A stretch of 64,000 nucleotides of DNA, taken from NCBI GenBank assembly GCA_021161465.1, contig JAGHAM010000003.1, forward strand, positions 1 through 64,000, given 5' to 3'. Every line of letters begins with the position of its first letter. Positions within the stretch are counted from its first letter, which is position 1. Below, one piece after another: positions 7,776-16,565 of this stretch. The notes under the pieces are model-generated. The model was not told the origin of the DNA and did not search any database. It worked only from the letters and a program-made list of their open reading frames with translations. Source of the stretch: Candidatus Iainarchaeum sp. Lineage in GTDB: Archaea > B1Sed10-29 > WALL01 > JAGHAM01. Both the position numbers and the translations under genes were made by a program.

Positions 7776-8459
7776 TTTTTCACCAGTGATGACATGCCTC
7801 TTTAGGTTTAGGTCTACCACTTCTATATCAACAAGCCTTTTCTCCTTCATAGCCTCAACGACACCGTCCACCTTGGCCTCAACAGGGCAGTAAACACACA
7901 TAAACCTGCCAGGCTTAAGCGCGCTCACGGTTTTCTTCACGGCTTCAACTTCCTCCAACAAGTCCAGGAAAACAGCATCGAAGGAGTTTTCTTCAAGAGC
8001 TGCCATGAATAAATTCTCGTGGTGCAGTTCAACGTTCGTGACAACGGCATCAGCTAACTTCCTCTTTGCAAGTTCATAGAATCGCTCGTCCTTCTCGAAC
8101 GAGATTACTTTTCCAGGGTGAACCATTTGCGCGAACATAAGAGTCGCGCAGGCAGAGCCAGTTCCAGCTTCCAGCACAACCATGCCGTTTTGCAGTGACA
8201 TGAGCGCGCCTGCTATCCCTGCGTCATACTCATACAGGGGTCTTGCGCCCCGCTCCCCTTTTTGTATGATGTCCCTAAGCAGCGGTTTTATGGCCAGGAA
8301 GTGCTCCCCTTTGCTTGTTGTTATTGGCACTGCTTTGTTGCTTTCCTTGACTTTCCCTATTTCAGAGCCTAGGACCTCTCCCCACGACGTCTGGATATCC
8401 TCCCCTCTCCAGTCGCGCATGAGTGTTTTTCCAGATGAGTGGATAAGCAATATTTTCAT
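7719..8459 (-). CDS. trmI: TrmI-like tRNA (adenine-N1)-methyltransferase family protein
   Basis: The SAM site is VLEAGTGSACATLMFAQMV with FEKDERFYELAKRKL after it, and SFDAVFLDL provides the post-IV motif, the order and spacing of archaeal TrmI, which makes m1A57/58 in tRNA. The N-terminal small barrel domain is present but divergent, and RPLYEYDAG replaces the usual TQIIYPKDA. I therefore call the family with confidence and the exact substrate with less. Start ATG 8459 is preferred over 8465; a TATA-like stretch (gtatttataa) lies about 20 bases upstream. It is divergent from secF. Confidence 0.72.
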   Translation of the reverse strand: MKILLIHSSGKTLMRDWRGEDIQTSWGEVLGSEIGKVKESNKAVPITTSKGEHFLAIKPLLRDIIQKGERGARPLYEYDAGIAGALMSLQNGMVVLEAGTGSACATLMFAQMVHPGKVISFEKDERFYELAKRKLADAVVTNVELHHENLFMAALEENSFDAVFLDLLEEVEAVKKTVSALKPGRFMCVYCPVEAKVDGVVEAMKEKRLVDIEVVDLNLKRHVITGEKSGPCFPGFFVCGRRFKSV

Positions 8460-8520
8460 GTGCAAAACCTAATTGTTATAAATACTTGCTTCCATAAATA
8501 AAAAACACTCTTGTGATTTT

Positions 8521-9510
8521 ATGGAATTACCAAATCCTTACGAGACGCCTTATTACAAGTATTACATACTGATAGCTCTGGTGATATTTGCGGCGATGGC
8601 GTTCCTGGCACTGCAAGGTACAAGACCCGGGATAGACTTGACTGGCGGAACCGCAATGACCGCCCCACTGAACAAGACAATAACACACGATGAGGTAGAG
8701 TCATTTATGCATGCGCAGGGTGTTGAGGATGTTATAGTAAGGATAACAGAGGACCCCCTTACGGGGAAAAAAGGTATAATAGTCGAGTTTACAGGCAACA
8801 AGGATATAATAAAAGCTGAAAACTTGCTTAAAACAGACCCTGGCAAGGCAGAGAGTATAGTTTCGGAATTCCTTCCTAATACAACATCCAATCTGACTGC
8901 AGCAGAGAAGGTGCAGTTGGCTGCGGAGCACTTCAAGGACAACTTGAGGCTTGAATTCGCTAAATTCATTGACGTCGATGCAAATGACATAAGTGTCACT
9001 TCTGTGGGCTCATCCATTGGGAAGATGTTTTGGGAAAGCTCTGAAAGGGCTTTGCTCCTGGCGTTTATCCTGGTAGCTGCCATTGTCTTCGTTCTTTTCA
9101 GGCAGCCTGTCCCTTCTATAGCAGTTATCCAGGCAATAATCTTTGACATGGTAACAGCTCTGGCGGGTATCTCCATACTGCAAATTCCGGTAACCCTCCC
9201 AACTATAGCTGCCCTACTGATGATTCTTGGTTATTCCATTGACTCAGACATAATGGTCACAGACAAGATAATGAAAAGGTCATATGGAAGCACGGCAGAC
9301 AGGGCTTTTGAAGCCATGAAAACCGGTTTGACCATGACTGGAACCACTTTAGTGGTTTTAGGTGTTCTTGTTTTCTTCTCTTATTTCAGCCAGATGACAG
9401 CACTCTTCCAGATTTCTGCTGTGTTGTTCTTTGGTCTGCTTGGTGACCTGCCCTCAACTTATCTGATTAACGTGGTGATTGTTAAATGGTGGACAGACAA
9501 GAAGCAATGA
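8521..9510 (+). CDS. secF: Protein translocase subunit SecF
   Basis: Residues 15-35 form TM1, followed by the GIDLTGGTAMT stretch, an extracytoplasmic domain of about 130 residues, and five C-terminal helices including ILGYSIDSDIMVTDKI, the RND-type motif of SecF. SecDF uses the ion gradient to help translocated proteins leave the Sec channel. The start is probably nearly leaderless, since a TATA-like ccataaata is only about 25 bases upstream. The gene order secF-secD is the archaeal one, and the stop overlaps the secD start. Confidence 0.93.
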   Translation: MELPNPYETPYYKYYILIALVIFAAMAFLALQGTRPGIDLTGGTAMTAPLNKTITHDEVESFMHAQGVEDVIVRITEDPLTGKKGIIVEFTGNKDIIKAENLLKTDPGKAESIVSEFLPNTTSNLTAAEKVQLAAEHFKDNLRLEFAKFIDVDANDISVTSVGSSIGKMFWESSERALLLAFILVAAIVFVLFRQPVPSIAVIQAIIFDMVTALAGISILQIPVTLPTIAALLMILGYSIDSDIMVTDKIMKRSYGSTADRAFEAMKTGLTMTGTTLVVLGVLVFFSYFSQMTALFQISAVLFFGLLGDLPSTYLINVVIVKWWTDKKQ

Positions 9511-11102
9511 GGGTCCTTAAGGACTGGAGGGTGCAGCTTTGGATAGTGACATTCATAATCATCGGCCTTTTGCCTTTGCTGGTTGGGCCTTATTTCAATA
9601 GGGGCTTACAGTTCGGTATGGATTTCAAAGGAGGGACTTTAATCCAGCTCCAGCTTGAAAAGGATGTCGATTCTGGGACAATGTCAACAATCACAACGAT
9701 ACTGCAGGATAGATTAAACAAATATGGCTTGAAGGATATATCTGTCAAGCCTTATGGCACGCAGTTTATAACAGTTGCTGTTTCTGCGACAGACCCAGCG
9801 TCGGTTCAGCAGGTTAAAGGCGTCCTGTCCCAACAGGGGAGGTTCGAGGCCATAATAGATGGACAGGTAGTCCTGCACTCGAGTGATCTTGTTAAGATAA
9901 TTACTGACCCCCAGAAGGGGTATGGCTACATAAGCTCAACTGGCCAGTGGAGGGTGCCTTTTGTTTTGTCCAAGGAGGGTAGCGAGAGGTTCGCTAAGAT
10001 TGCAGCAGGCAGGTGCACGAAAGTTGGAGGGGAAACAAAGTGTGATAAGATATACATGTACATTGACAGGCCGGAAAACGCTGTTGCGATAGCACCCGAC
10101 TGGGTTTTAGATAATGAGTCTGTTATGTCCATGAACCCCGCTAACCCTGCTGGGAAACCAATAAAACTTGAGGACCTTGAGAACAATTCTCTCACCAAGT
10201 TTGTTAAAGCCCGTGCGCTTACGCCAGATTTAGTAAGGGGTTTCGAGAATTACACAATGTTCATACTTCACCCAGAAGTTAATCTATCAGCAATCCTGAA
10301 CAACACGGAGTTTAATGTCACAGGCAGTCTGGAGGAAGGCCAATTCTGGATAACGGATAAACTTACGAATAAGACCATAAAAGTTAGGGTAGTACCAAAA
10401 CCAAATTCAGGCTACTGGTCTTGGGGAGCCGTTAACCTGGAAAGTATCCTTAACTTAACACCCGGAGTTACGTCTGGCAGGCCGATAAGAGAGGCTGTGA
10501 TTGAAGGTTATGCCCCAGACTGGATGACAGCAAGCCAGGAGCTAAACAGGATGGTTGTTGTGCTAAAATCCGGGAAATTACCAGTCAGCATATCATTGGC
10601 AAGCACAAACACAGTCTCCCCCACCCTTGGTGAGTCATTCATTGGTGATATAGTAAAGATGGCTTTGATAGCATGGGTTATGGTCGCGCTTGTAACGTTC
10701 CTCAGGTACAGGGAACCAAAGATAACTCTTCTCATGATGGCGGCTAACGTGTCCGAAGTCTTGATAATACTGGGAATTGCCGCTTTGATAGGATGGCAAA
10801 TAGATATTGCCTCTGTTGCTGGTGTTATAGCTGTTGTTGGAACTGGTGTTGACCAGTTCATCATAATCACAGATGAGATAGAGATGAAGGGCGTATTTGA
10901 GGAAACAATAGTTGAGAAGGTAAAGAAAGCCTTCAGGATTATAATGGGCTCTGCCATGACGACCTTGGCAGCTATGCTGCCGTTGCTCACACTTGGCCTT
11001 GGCTTGCTAAAAGGGTTTGCGATAACAACTATTGTGGGGCTGTTTGTAGGCATTGTTATAGTCAGGCCCGCCTTCGCAAGGGTTATTGAGAAGATACTTT
11101 AG
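9507..11102 (+). CDS. secD: Protein translocase subunit SecD
   Basis: TM1 is followed by FGMDFKGGTLIQLQL (the D1 motif), a long extracellular region of about 340 residues including a SecDF P1 head, and five C-terminal helices with AGVIAVVGTGVDQFIIITDEI, equivalent to the SecD proton-path motif. ATG 9507 in an ATGA overlap with secF is preferred to the track's 9486. The length (about 531 residues) fits archaeal SecD. It forms the membrane complex with SecF. Confidence 0.93.
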   Translation: MRVLKDWRVQLWIVTFIIIGLLPLLVGPYFNRGLQFGMDFKGGTLIQLQLEKDVDSGTMSTITTILQDRLNKYGLKDISVKPYGTQFITVAVSATDPASVQQVKGVLSQQGRFEAIIDGQVVLHSSDLVKIITDPQKGYGYISSTGQWRVPFVLSKEGSERFAKIAAGRCTKVGGETKCDKIYMYIDRPENAVAIAPDWVLDNESVMSMNPANPAGKPIKLEDLENNSLTKFVKARALTPDLVRGFENYTMFILHPEVNLSAILNNTEFNVTGSLEEGQFWITDKLTNKTIKVRVVPKPNSGYWSWGAVNLESILNLTPGVTSGRPIREAVIEGYAPDWMTASQELNRMVVVLKSGKLPVSISLASTNTVSPTLGESFIGDIVKMALIAWVMVALVTFLRYREPKITLLMMAANVSEVLIILGIAALIGWQIDIASVAGVIAVVGTGVDQFIIITDEIEMKGVFEETIVEKVKKAFRIIMGSAMTTLAAMLPLLTLGLGLLKGFAITTIVGLFVGIVIVRPAFARVIEKIL

Positions 11103-11150
11103 TTGCCTTAACAAACTTTTAAATATTACCTCTCCCTTGTTTAGTTTAGT

Positions 11151-12065
11151 ATGGATAACATCAGTGGCGTAATAAATAAATCTTTTAGGATTTACAGAGA
11201 GAAATGGAAAGACCTCGTCCTTGGTTCTTTTGTTTACCTTGCTCTCTCTATGTTAACATTTTCAATCTTGGTTGGTTTACCTGCTCTAGTTTTAGTGGTT
11301 CTAGGTATAGTTGGAGGCATCTCATACTCCAATTTAGTCCTACCAACGGTCATCGGCTCGTTTGTTATGCTCCTCATATTGATGGCTTTGGCCGTGGCTG
11401 TTGTAGGTATCTTTATGGGAGGATTTCTCATATTCTGCAATGATATCATTGACGGTAAGAAGCCAAAGTGGAGCGAGATGTTATCTCCACCAAGAAGAGC
11501 CTCATTTGCTGCGGCGCCCTTTGTTCAAATTATCCCAATGGCCACATTGTTTTTATTATTTATTGGTGCAGTTGTCGCGTTCCTGTTTCTGTCTGGGTTC
11601 TCCATGGATGCTTTGGTTAGCAACCCAATGCAAGCCCTGTCTATAACCATGATTCTTATAATTGGCTTCGTTGTTTGCGTGATACTCTCTTTGGTCATAT
11701 CTTTCTTCCTCATACTGACAACTTATGCTATCGCACTTGAGGGGACAGGGGCTATTGATGGAGCAAAGAGGTCAATTTATCTGGTAAGGAATAATATCGT
11801 TGATTTTTTTGTTTTCATGCTCTTGATAGCAGCTATAATGTTTGGTCTTTCATTAGCTTTTTCTATAGTTACCATGCCAATTTCGCTGGTTGCTTCCTTC
11901 GTGCCAGGACTTTCTCTGGTGTCTAACCTACTTGGTTTTATTTTTAACGTATTTGTCATGCCAATCCCTGTTGTTGCATGGATACTTTTCTACAAGCGAT
12001 TGATTGGCAAAGAAAATGCGCGCGCGGAACCCATACACTTACAACAGCCTTCTGCCCCGGTGTGA
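11151..12065 (+). CDS. Polytopic membrane protein (DUF7847/GDPD-membrane-domain-like)
   Basis: A 304-residue integral membrane protein starting IVNKSF-like: GVINKSFRIYREKWKDLVLGSF, then about six hydrophobic helices and a repeat of the amphipathic pattern at GTGAIDGAKRSIYLVRNNIVDFF. This resembles archaeal membrane proteins related to the glycerophosphodiesterase membrane domain, which have no known function. It has its own promoter-like cttttaaatatt about 40 bases upstream and a short polar tail. It is not part of secFD. Confidence 0.7.
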   Translation: MDNISGVINKSFRIYREKWKDLVLGSFVYLALSMLTFSILVGLPALVLVVLGIVGGISYSNLVLPTVIGSFVMLLILMALAVAVVGIFMGGFLIFCNDIIDGKKPKWSEMLSPPRRASFAAAPFVQIIPMATLFLLFIGAVVAFLFLSGFSMDALVSNPMQALSITMILIIGFVVCVILSLVISFFLILTTYAIALEGTGAIDGAKRSIYLVRNNIVDFFVFMLLIAAIMFGLSLAFSIVTMPISLVASFVPGLSLVSNLLGFIFNVFVMPIPVVAWILFYKRLIGKENARAEPIHLQQPSAPV

Positions 12066-12079
12066 GGAGGGAACTCCCC

Positions 12080-12814
12080 CTAAACAAGGAGCTTTACAGC
12101 AGCGGCCAGTGCCACTAGAATGAGCAGTTTTTCAACGAATTCATTTCCTTTTTTCACAGCAGTCTGAGTCCCAAGGAACGCGCCAATCGAGCAGCCAGCG
12201 CTCATTGCCAGCCAGTGAGGCCAGCTTATTATACCATCCATTATGAAATATGCACTTCCAGTAATCACTGAAAATAATATCAGGAAAGACGCTGCTGCAC
12301 TTGCTTCTATTGCTCCCATGCCAGAACCGGCTGCCAGTATCATAATTGTTAGTGTCTTTGCTGATGCCCCAAATATTGATTTGTATGCACCCACAGCTGT
12401 TAGTACTAGCGATTCCAGCGCACGGTTCTTACCGATGAAAGAAAGGTTGATGTGCTCTCTCAGTAGCATCAGAATTACACCAAGAAACAGGAAAGTAGCA
12501 ATAGCCAGGCGAAGGATGGTGTCGTCTAGGGAAACAATGACATATGCCCCTATGAGCGCGCCCACTATGAATGGAACAAGCAAGTAGAGAACTGGCCCGA
12601 TTTTAAGCTTTCCGTGTTTGTTGTAGCTCAAAACTGCTACCAGCCCTGGGGCTATTTGCACAACAAGGTTTGTGGCGATTGCAGTCAATGGGCTCAAACC
12701 CGTGAACAGGAGTGCGGGTATGGATATCAGACTTAACCCGCCAACCATAGAGCCATAGAATGAGCCAACGAGGCCAACGAGGAACAACAGGACATACTGG
12801 AGATAGATGAACAT
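12080..12814 (-). CDS. TauE/SafE (DUF81) family transporter
   Basis: The protein has eight predicted helices in two related halves: GLVGSFYGSMVGGLSLISIPAL in the first and YKSIFGASAKTLTIMILAAGSGM followed by IEASAAAS in the second, the usual TauE/SafE pattern. Members export sulfite, sulfoacetate or other organic anions; the substrate here is unknown. A TATA-like gttatatagc lies about 25 bases before the start on the minus strand. It is a single gene between a convergent membrane gene and glmS. Confidence 0.87.
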   Translation of the reverse strand: MFIYLQYVLLFLVGLVGSFYGSMVGGLSLISIPALLFTGLSPLTAIATNLVVQIAPGLVAVLSYNKHGKLKIGPVLYLLVPFIVGALIGAYVIVSLDDTILRLAIATFLFLGVILMLLREHINLSFIGKNRALESLVLTAVGAYKSIFGASAKTLTIMILAAGSGMGAIEASAAASFLILFSVITGSAYFIMDGIISWPHWLAMSAGCSIGAFLGTQTAVKKGNEFVEKLLILVALAAAVKLLV

Positions 12815-12947
12815 GCATTAACTATCTGTTATTCGCTATATAACTATTACTAAGCTCTTATCGGATGAGCTTCATCTACTTGCCAAGCTGTTATCTGATA
12901 TATAGCAGCTAGAAGTTATCATTAATGGCTGCAATCTCAACAGTTGC

Positions 12948-14711
12948 CTACTTCACAGTCACAGATTTGGCGAGGTTTCTTGGGGTGTCAACTGGCCTTC
13001 CCTTGGCCACCGCTGTGTAATATGCTAACAGCTGGCATGGGATGTTGGCAAGTAGTGGGTAGAATATATAGTCTATCTTTGGAATCTTAAGCCATTCGTC
13101 GAACATATTGCTGTTCTCATCGCTTATACCAATGACATAGGCACCTCTTGCTTTTGCCTCATGCACGTTTGCCATGGTTTCTTCATATGTGTGGTCCTTT
13201 GGGCATATTGCAATTATTGGGGTGCCCTCCTCTATAAGCGCTAGAGTCCCGTGCTTAAGTTCACCGGCAGGCATACCCTCAGCGTGGATGTAAGATAACT
13301 CTTTCATCTTAAGCGCACCTTCAGTAGCAACAGCGAAGTTCTCACCGCGAGCTATGAAGTAAGTATCATCCCTCTTTTTCATGTATTCTGCAATCTTCTT
13401 GGTTTTCTCCTCGTTTAATGAAATGGTTTCCTCAATCATTTCCGGGATGCTCATAAGCTTCTTCAAGCCAGCTTCAAACTGGTAGATCATAGTGTAAGCT
13501 ATGAGATAAAACATAGTCACCTGGGAGGTAAATGTTTTGGTTGCAGCTACACCTATCTCAGGGCCAGTGTTGAGGTAAAGGGAAACATCACTCACCCTAT
13601 CAAGGGATGAGCCAACGACATTAACTATTGAAACCACCTTGCAGCCGTGCTCTTTTGCCTGTTTCACTGGCAGTAGCACATCAGCTGTTTCACCAGATTG
13701 CGAAACAGCTATGATAAGGGTGTCCTTTCCAAGCTTCTCAACAAAATACTGGAACTCAGAAGCCATGTAAACCTCACAATATTTTTTTGTGAGTTCGGCT
13801 ATAACATACCTCCCAACCAGCGAGGCGTGTCTTGATGTGCCCGCGCCAACTATGCACACCCTCGGAGCTGAATTGACCATCCTGGCAACTTGCTCAAGCT
13901 TCTCCTTGTTTTGCCTTAAAGTTTCCTTCAGAACTAATGGTTGTTCGTGTATCTCCTTGAGCGTAAAGTGGGTGTAATCTCCCTTTTCAGCCTGGTTTAG
14001 TTTCCACTTTATAGTATCCATGGGCTTACCGACCTCTTCACCAGTGCTTATCTTTTTTACCACTGGCTTTGAGCCTATTACAACCATCTCACCATCGTCT
14101 ATTGGCACTGTCTTGTTTGTGTATTCTAGAAATGCAGGAACATCACTTGCTAAGAAGTACTCCCCACCATTCAGCCCTAGGACAAGCGGCGATTCTTTTT
14201 TTGCTCCAACAAGCTCATTTGCATTTTTGTTTATGGCCAGCATGGCATAGCTGCCTTTTAGCTGCTTTGCAGCAGCCCTAACGGCTTCAGGGAACCCCTT
14301 GCTTTTGGAATGCTCTTCTATCAAATGAGCTATGACCTCTGTGTCGCAGTCGCTTTTAAATTTGTGACCTTTCTTCTCAAGGTCAGTTTTCAATTCATCA
14401 TAATTTTCAATTATGCCATTGTGAACTACGGCTATGCTTCCATCGCAGGAAACATGCGGGTGAGCATTTTCTTTGCTAACACCTCCATGGGTTGCCCAAC
14501 GTGTGTGGCTTATGGCAAGGTGTGTTTCTGTGTTGGATAGCTCATCAGGGATACCATCTATCTTCCCAACGTCTTTAGCTATATGCAAGCCGTCTTCATC
14601 AATACAGGCTATTCCCCAGGAGTCATATCCACGGTATTCTAGCCGCTTAAGCCCTGAATATACCCGATCCACAGCGTTTTTATCCCCACTGTAACCAATT
14701 ATACCACACAT
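12948..14711 (-). CDS. glmS: Glutamine--fructose-6-phosphate aminotransferase (isomerizing)
   Basis: The mature N-terminal Cys follows Met (MCGIIGYSG), giving an Ntn glutaminase domain (to about residue 230) with HTRWATHG and NGIIENYDEL. Two SIS domains follow, with GAGTSRHAS, SQSGETADVL, AATKTFTSQV and EGALKMKELSYIHAEGMPAGELKHG; the end DTPRNLAKSVTVK is canonical. It makes glucosamine-6-phosphate for UDP-GlcNAc, used in N-glycans and surface polymers, which suits the many surface proteins in this window. It is monocistronic, with a TATA-like region around 14750. Confidence 0.96.
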   Translation of the reverse strand: MCGIIGYSGDKNAVDRVYSGLKRLEYRGYDSWGIACIDEDGLHIAKDVGKIDGIPDELSNTETHLAISHTRWATHGGVSKENAHPHVSCDGSIAVVHNGIIENYDELKTDLEKKGHKFKSDCDTEVIAHLIEEHSKSKGFPEAVRAAAKQLKGSYAMLAINKNANELVGAKKESPLVLGLNGGEYFLASDVPAFLEYTNKTVPIDDGEMVVIGSKPVVKKISTGEEVGKPMDTIKWKLNQAEKGDYTHFTLKEIHEQPLVLKETLRQNKEKLEQVARMVNSAPRVCIVGAGTSRHASLVGRYVIAELTKKYCEVYMASEFQYFVEKLGKDTLIIAVSQSGETADVLLPVKQAKEHGCKVVSIVNVVGSSLDRVSDVSLYLNTGPEIGVAATKTFTSQVTMFYLIAYTMIYQFEAGLKKLMSIPEMIEETISLNEEKTKKIAEYMKKRDDTYFIARGENFAVATEGALKMKELSYIHAEGMPAGELKHGTLALIEEGTPIIAICPKDHTYEETMANVHEAKARGAYVIGISDENSNMFDEWLKIPKIDYIFYPLLANIPCQLLAYYTAVAKGRPVDTPRNLAKSVTVK

Positions 14712-14876
14712 TCATTGCACCAGTTCATTAGATTGACCTGTGATTTTTGAACTTTTAATTAAAAACTTTTAGTAAAAGAAATATCATAATATTAAAGTAA
14801 TTATGTTATCTTTATTTATAAATGAAAAGCTTTTTATACTTTTTATTATAAAATATATTTTGGTATTGGTGATTGT

Positions 14877-15761
14877 GTGAAACTAGTTGACGGTAATAAG
14901 GAAATGCCCGTGAAACGGCTGCCGCCCGAGAAGCTTAAATATGCTTTGCAGGGGTTCCGCTGGAAGATTCTTCAGGAGCTTGCCAAGGAGCCACGATATC
15001 CCGCAGAGATTGCCAAGAAGTTTGGCATTCAAGAGCAAAAAGTATACTACCATTTCAAAAAACTGAAAGAAGCTGGTTTGGTCAGCCTGGTCAGGACTGA
15101 GGGAAAGCGTGGCGCTACTGCAGCTTATATGAAGGCGACTGATAGGGCTTATGCTGTTTTGCTTGATGAGTCATGGTCACCAAGGAAGAGCCAGCCGGGC
15201 GAGGTCCCGGATTTCCTTGTGGATTTTTACTCGAAGGGCATGTTCAACGCGCTTGTTGTGGTTGGGAGCCCTGACCCTCATGGGCCGCATGAAGCCAGGG
15301 CGAGGGATACTCATTACATCGGCGATTTGTGCTTGTTTTTGGGAAGTTTTTCCTCTGCGGTGGAGCCATGTGTTAGAACTGACACTGAGATAAGGGAGAC
15401 TGAGCTTGAGGAGAACAACCTAGTGCTAATCGGTGGCCCAGTGGTGAACATGATTACTGCAAGAATCAACGATGATTTGCCCATTCGGATGAAGATAGGT
15501 GAGCGGTGGGGCATTTATTCTACTAATACAGGCGAAACCTACTACGAAAATGTTGCTTTCATAGTTAAGATAGACAGCCCCTGGGCTAGCGACAAAAAAG
15601 CCCTTGTTATCGCAGGTGCCTCACGCGGTGGAACAAAGGCAGCCATACTCGCCTTGCTGAGAAGGACTAAGGATATAGGAAAAGAGCCAGTCTACCGGAT
15701 AGTTAAGGGCCTTGACAGGGATGGAGATGGCGTGATAGATTCTGTTAAGATTTTGGAGTAG
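14877..15761 (+). CDS. Winged-helix (ArsR-like) protein with S-layer-like C-terminal domain
   Basis: Residues 20-90 are a winged helix (FRWKILQELAKEPRYPAEIAKKFGIQEQKVYYHFKKL). Residues about 115-294 look like the S-layer C-terminal domain of methanogen surface proteins: NALVVVGSPDPHGP, ENNLVLIGGPVVNM and ALVIAGASRGGTKAAI, ending in a calcium-binding-like DRDGDGVIDSV. There is no signal peptide, so the second domain is probably cytoplasmic and may act as a sensor or dimer module. The start is GTG 14877, about 40 bases after TATA-like ctttttatac. The fusion is unusual enough to list as a finding. Confidence 0.72.
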   Translation: MKLVDGNKEMPVKRLPPEKLKYALQGFRWKILQELAKEPRYPAEIAKKFGIQEQKVYYHFKKLKEAGLVSLVRTEGKRGATAAYMKATDRAYAVLLDESWSPRKSQPGEVPDFLVDFYSKGMFNALVVVGSPDPHGPHEARARDTHYIGDLCLFLGSFSSAVEPCVRTDTEIRETELEENNLVLIGGPVVNMITARINDDLPIRMKIGERWGIYSTNTGETYYENVAFIVKIDSPWASDKKALVIAGASRGGTKAAILALLRRTKDIGKEPVYRIVKGLDRDGDGVIDSVKILE

Positions 15762-15975
15762 CTTCTTTAGCAGGCTTGCTCAGCAACTCGTTTAGCACCA
15801 TGAACACTAAAACGATGACCAGTAACCACCACGGATACCAAAAACCATCAGTACCAGCGCCGATGCCATAGAGCTCCCCAAGTATAAACGTTATAAGCAA
15901 TATCGCAGCTATAGAAGATAACTGGCTTTTAGATTTGTCTATCGAGTCCTTAATGAAATCCCAGATGCTTCCCAT
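15745..15975 (-). CDS. Small two-helix membrane protein, hypothetical
   Basis: A 76-residue protein with a polar N terminus (MGSIWDFIKDSIDKSKSQ), two hydrophobic helices at about 20-38 and 47-65, and a Lys-rich tail. I do not recognise it. A TATA-like tttttaaactttt lies about 25 bases upstream on the minus strand, which supports expression. It overlaps the convergent winged-helix gene by 17 bases. Confidence 0.6.
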   Translation of the reverse strand: MGSIWDFIKDSIDKSKSQLSSIAAILLITFILGELYGIGAGTDGFWYPWWLLVIVLVFMVLNELLSKPAKEATPKS

Positions 15976-16052
15976 GCAACAATTTTTGAACTTAAAAGTT
16001 TAAAAATCTGACACATAAAAAACCATTAAATACACAGCATACCTTGTAGCTA

Positions 16053-16565
16053 GTGGTTGATAAAGTGTTAGTAATCACAGGAACACCGGGAACAGGCAAA
16101 ACAACCCTTGCTGACAACCTTGGTGAGTTGCTTGACTTATCGGTGGTTCACACCAACGACATTGTCAAAAAGAAGAAGCTGTTCACTGGAGTTGAGGACG
16201 GCAGCCTTATCGTTAAGCTGCCTGCCTTGAAGCGCGAACTAAAAAACTTCAAAGGCATAGCTGAGGGACTCGTTCTATGTGAGATGAAGCTGGATGGCGT
16301 TGCACTGGTCCTGCGCACCAGACCAGAAGTACTTGAAGAACGGCTCAAGGCTAGAGGTTACCACGAGGGAAAAATCCGAGAGAATGTTGAGGCAGAGGCA
16401 CTCGATTACTGCGCAATCAAGGCAAGGCAAAACTATAAGAGGGTCTTTGAGGTTGACACGAGTGATAGAACACCAGCTGATACAGTAGAGCATGTGCTAC
16501 TTATACTGGCCGGTATGCCGGATGACCACGTTGACTGGAGCAGCTACTTTTTGGAGGGGCACTAG
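16053..16565 (+). CDS. Adenylate kinase family AK6/Fap7-type NTPase
   Basis: The P-loop GTPGTGKTT follows the first strand, then THTNDIV-like substrate region, and a lid RLKARGYHEGKIRENVEAEALDY, which is the AK6/Fap7/CINAP signature. In eukaryotes and archaea this protein has adenylate kinase activity and assists small ribosomal subunit maturation by binding uS11. It starts at GTG 16053 after TATA-like cattaaatac about 25 bases upstream. Its TAG overlaps the stop of the convergent surface-protein gene. Confidence 0.9.
   Translation: MVDKVLVITGTPGTGKTTLADNLGELLDLSVVHTNDIVKKKKLFTGVEDGSLIVKLPALKRELKNFKGIAEGLVLCEMKLDGVALVLRTRPEVLEERLKARGYHEGKIRENVEAEALDYCAIKARQNYKRVFEVDTSDRTPADTVEHVLLILAGMPDDHVDWSSYFLEGH

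Noticed and set aside
12864-12876. Hairpin gatga-gct-tcatc after glmS
   Set aside because: Only five base pairs without a T tract; not enough for a terminator call.
14825-14834. Palindrome aaaagctttt upstream of the winged-helix gene
   Set aside because: Simple A/T-rich palindrome in an AT-rich promoter, easily expected by chance, and not placed at a distinctive distance.
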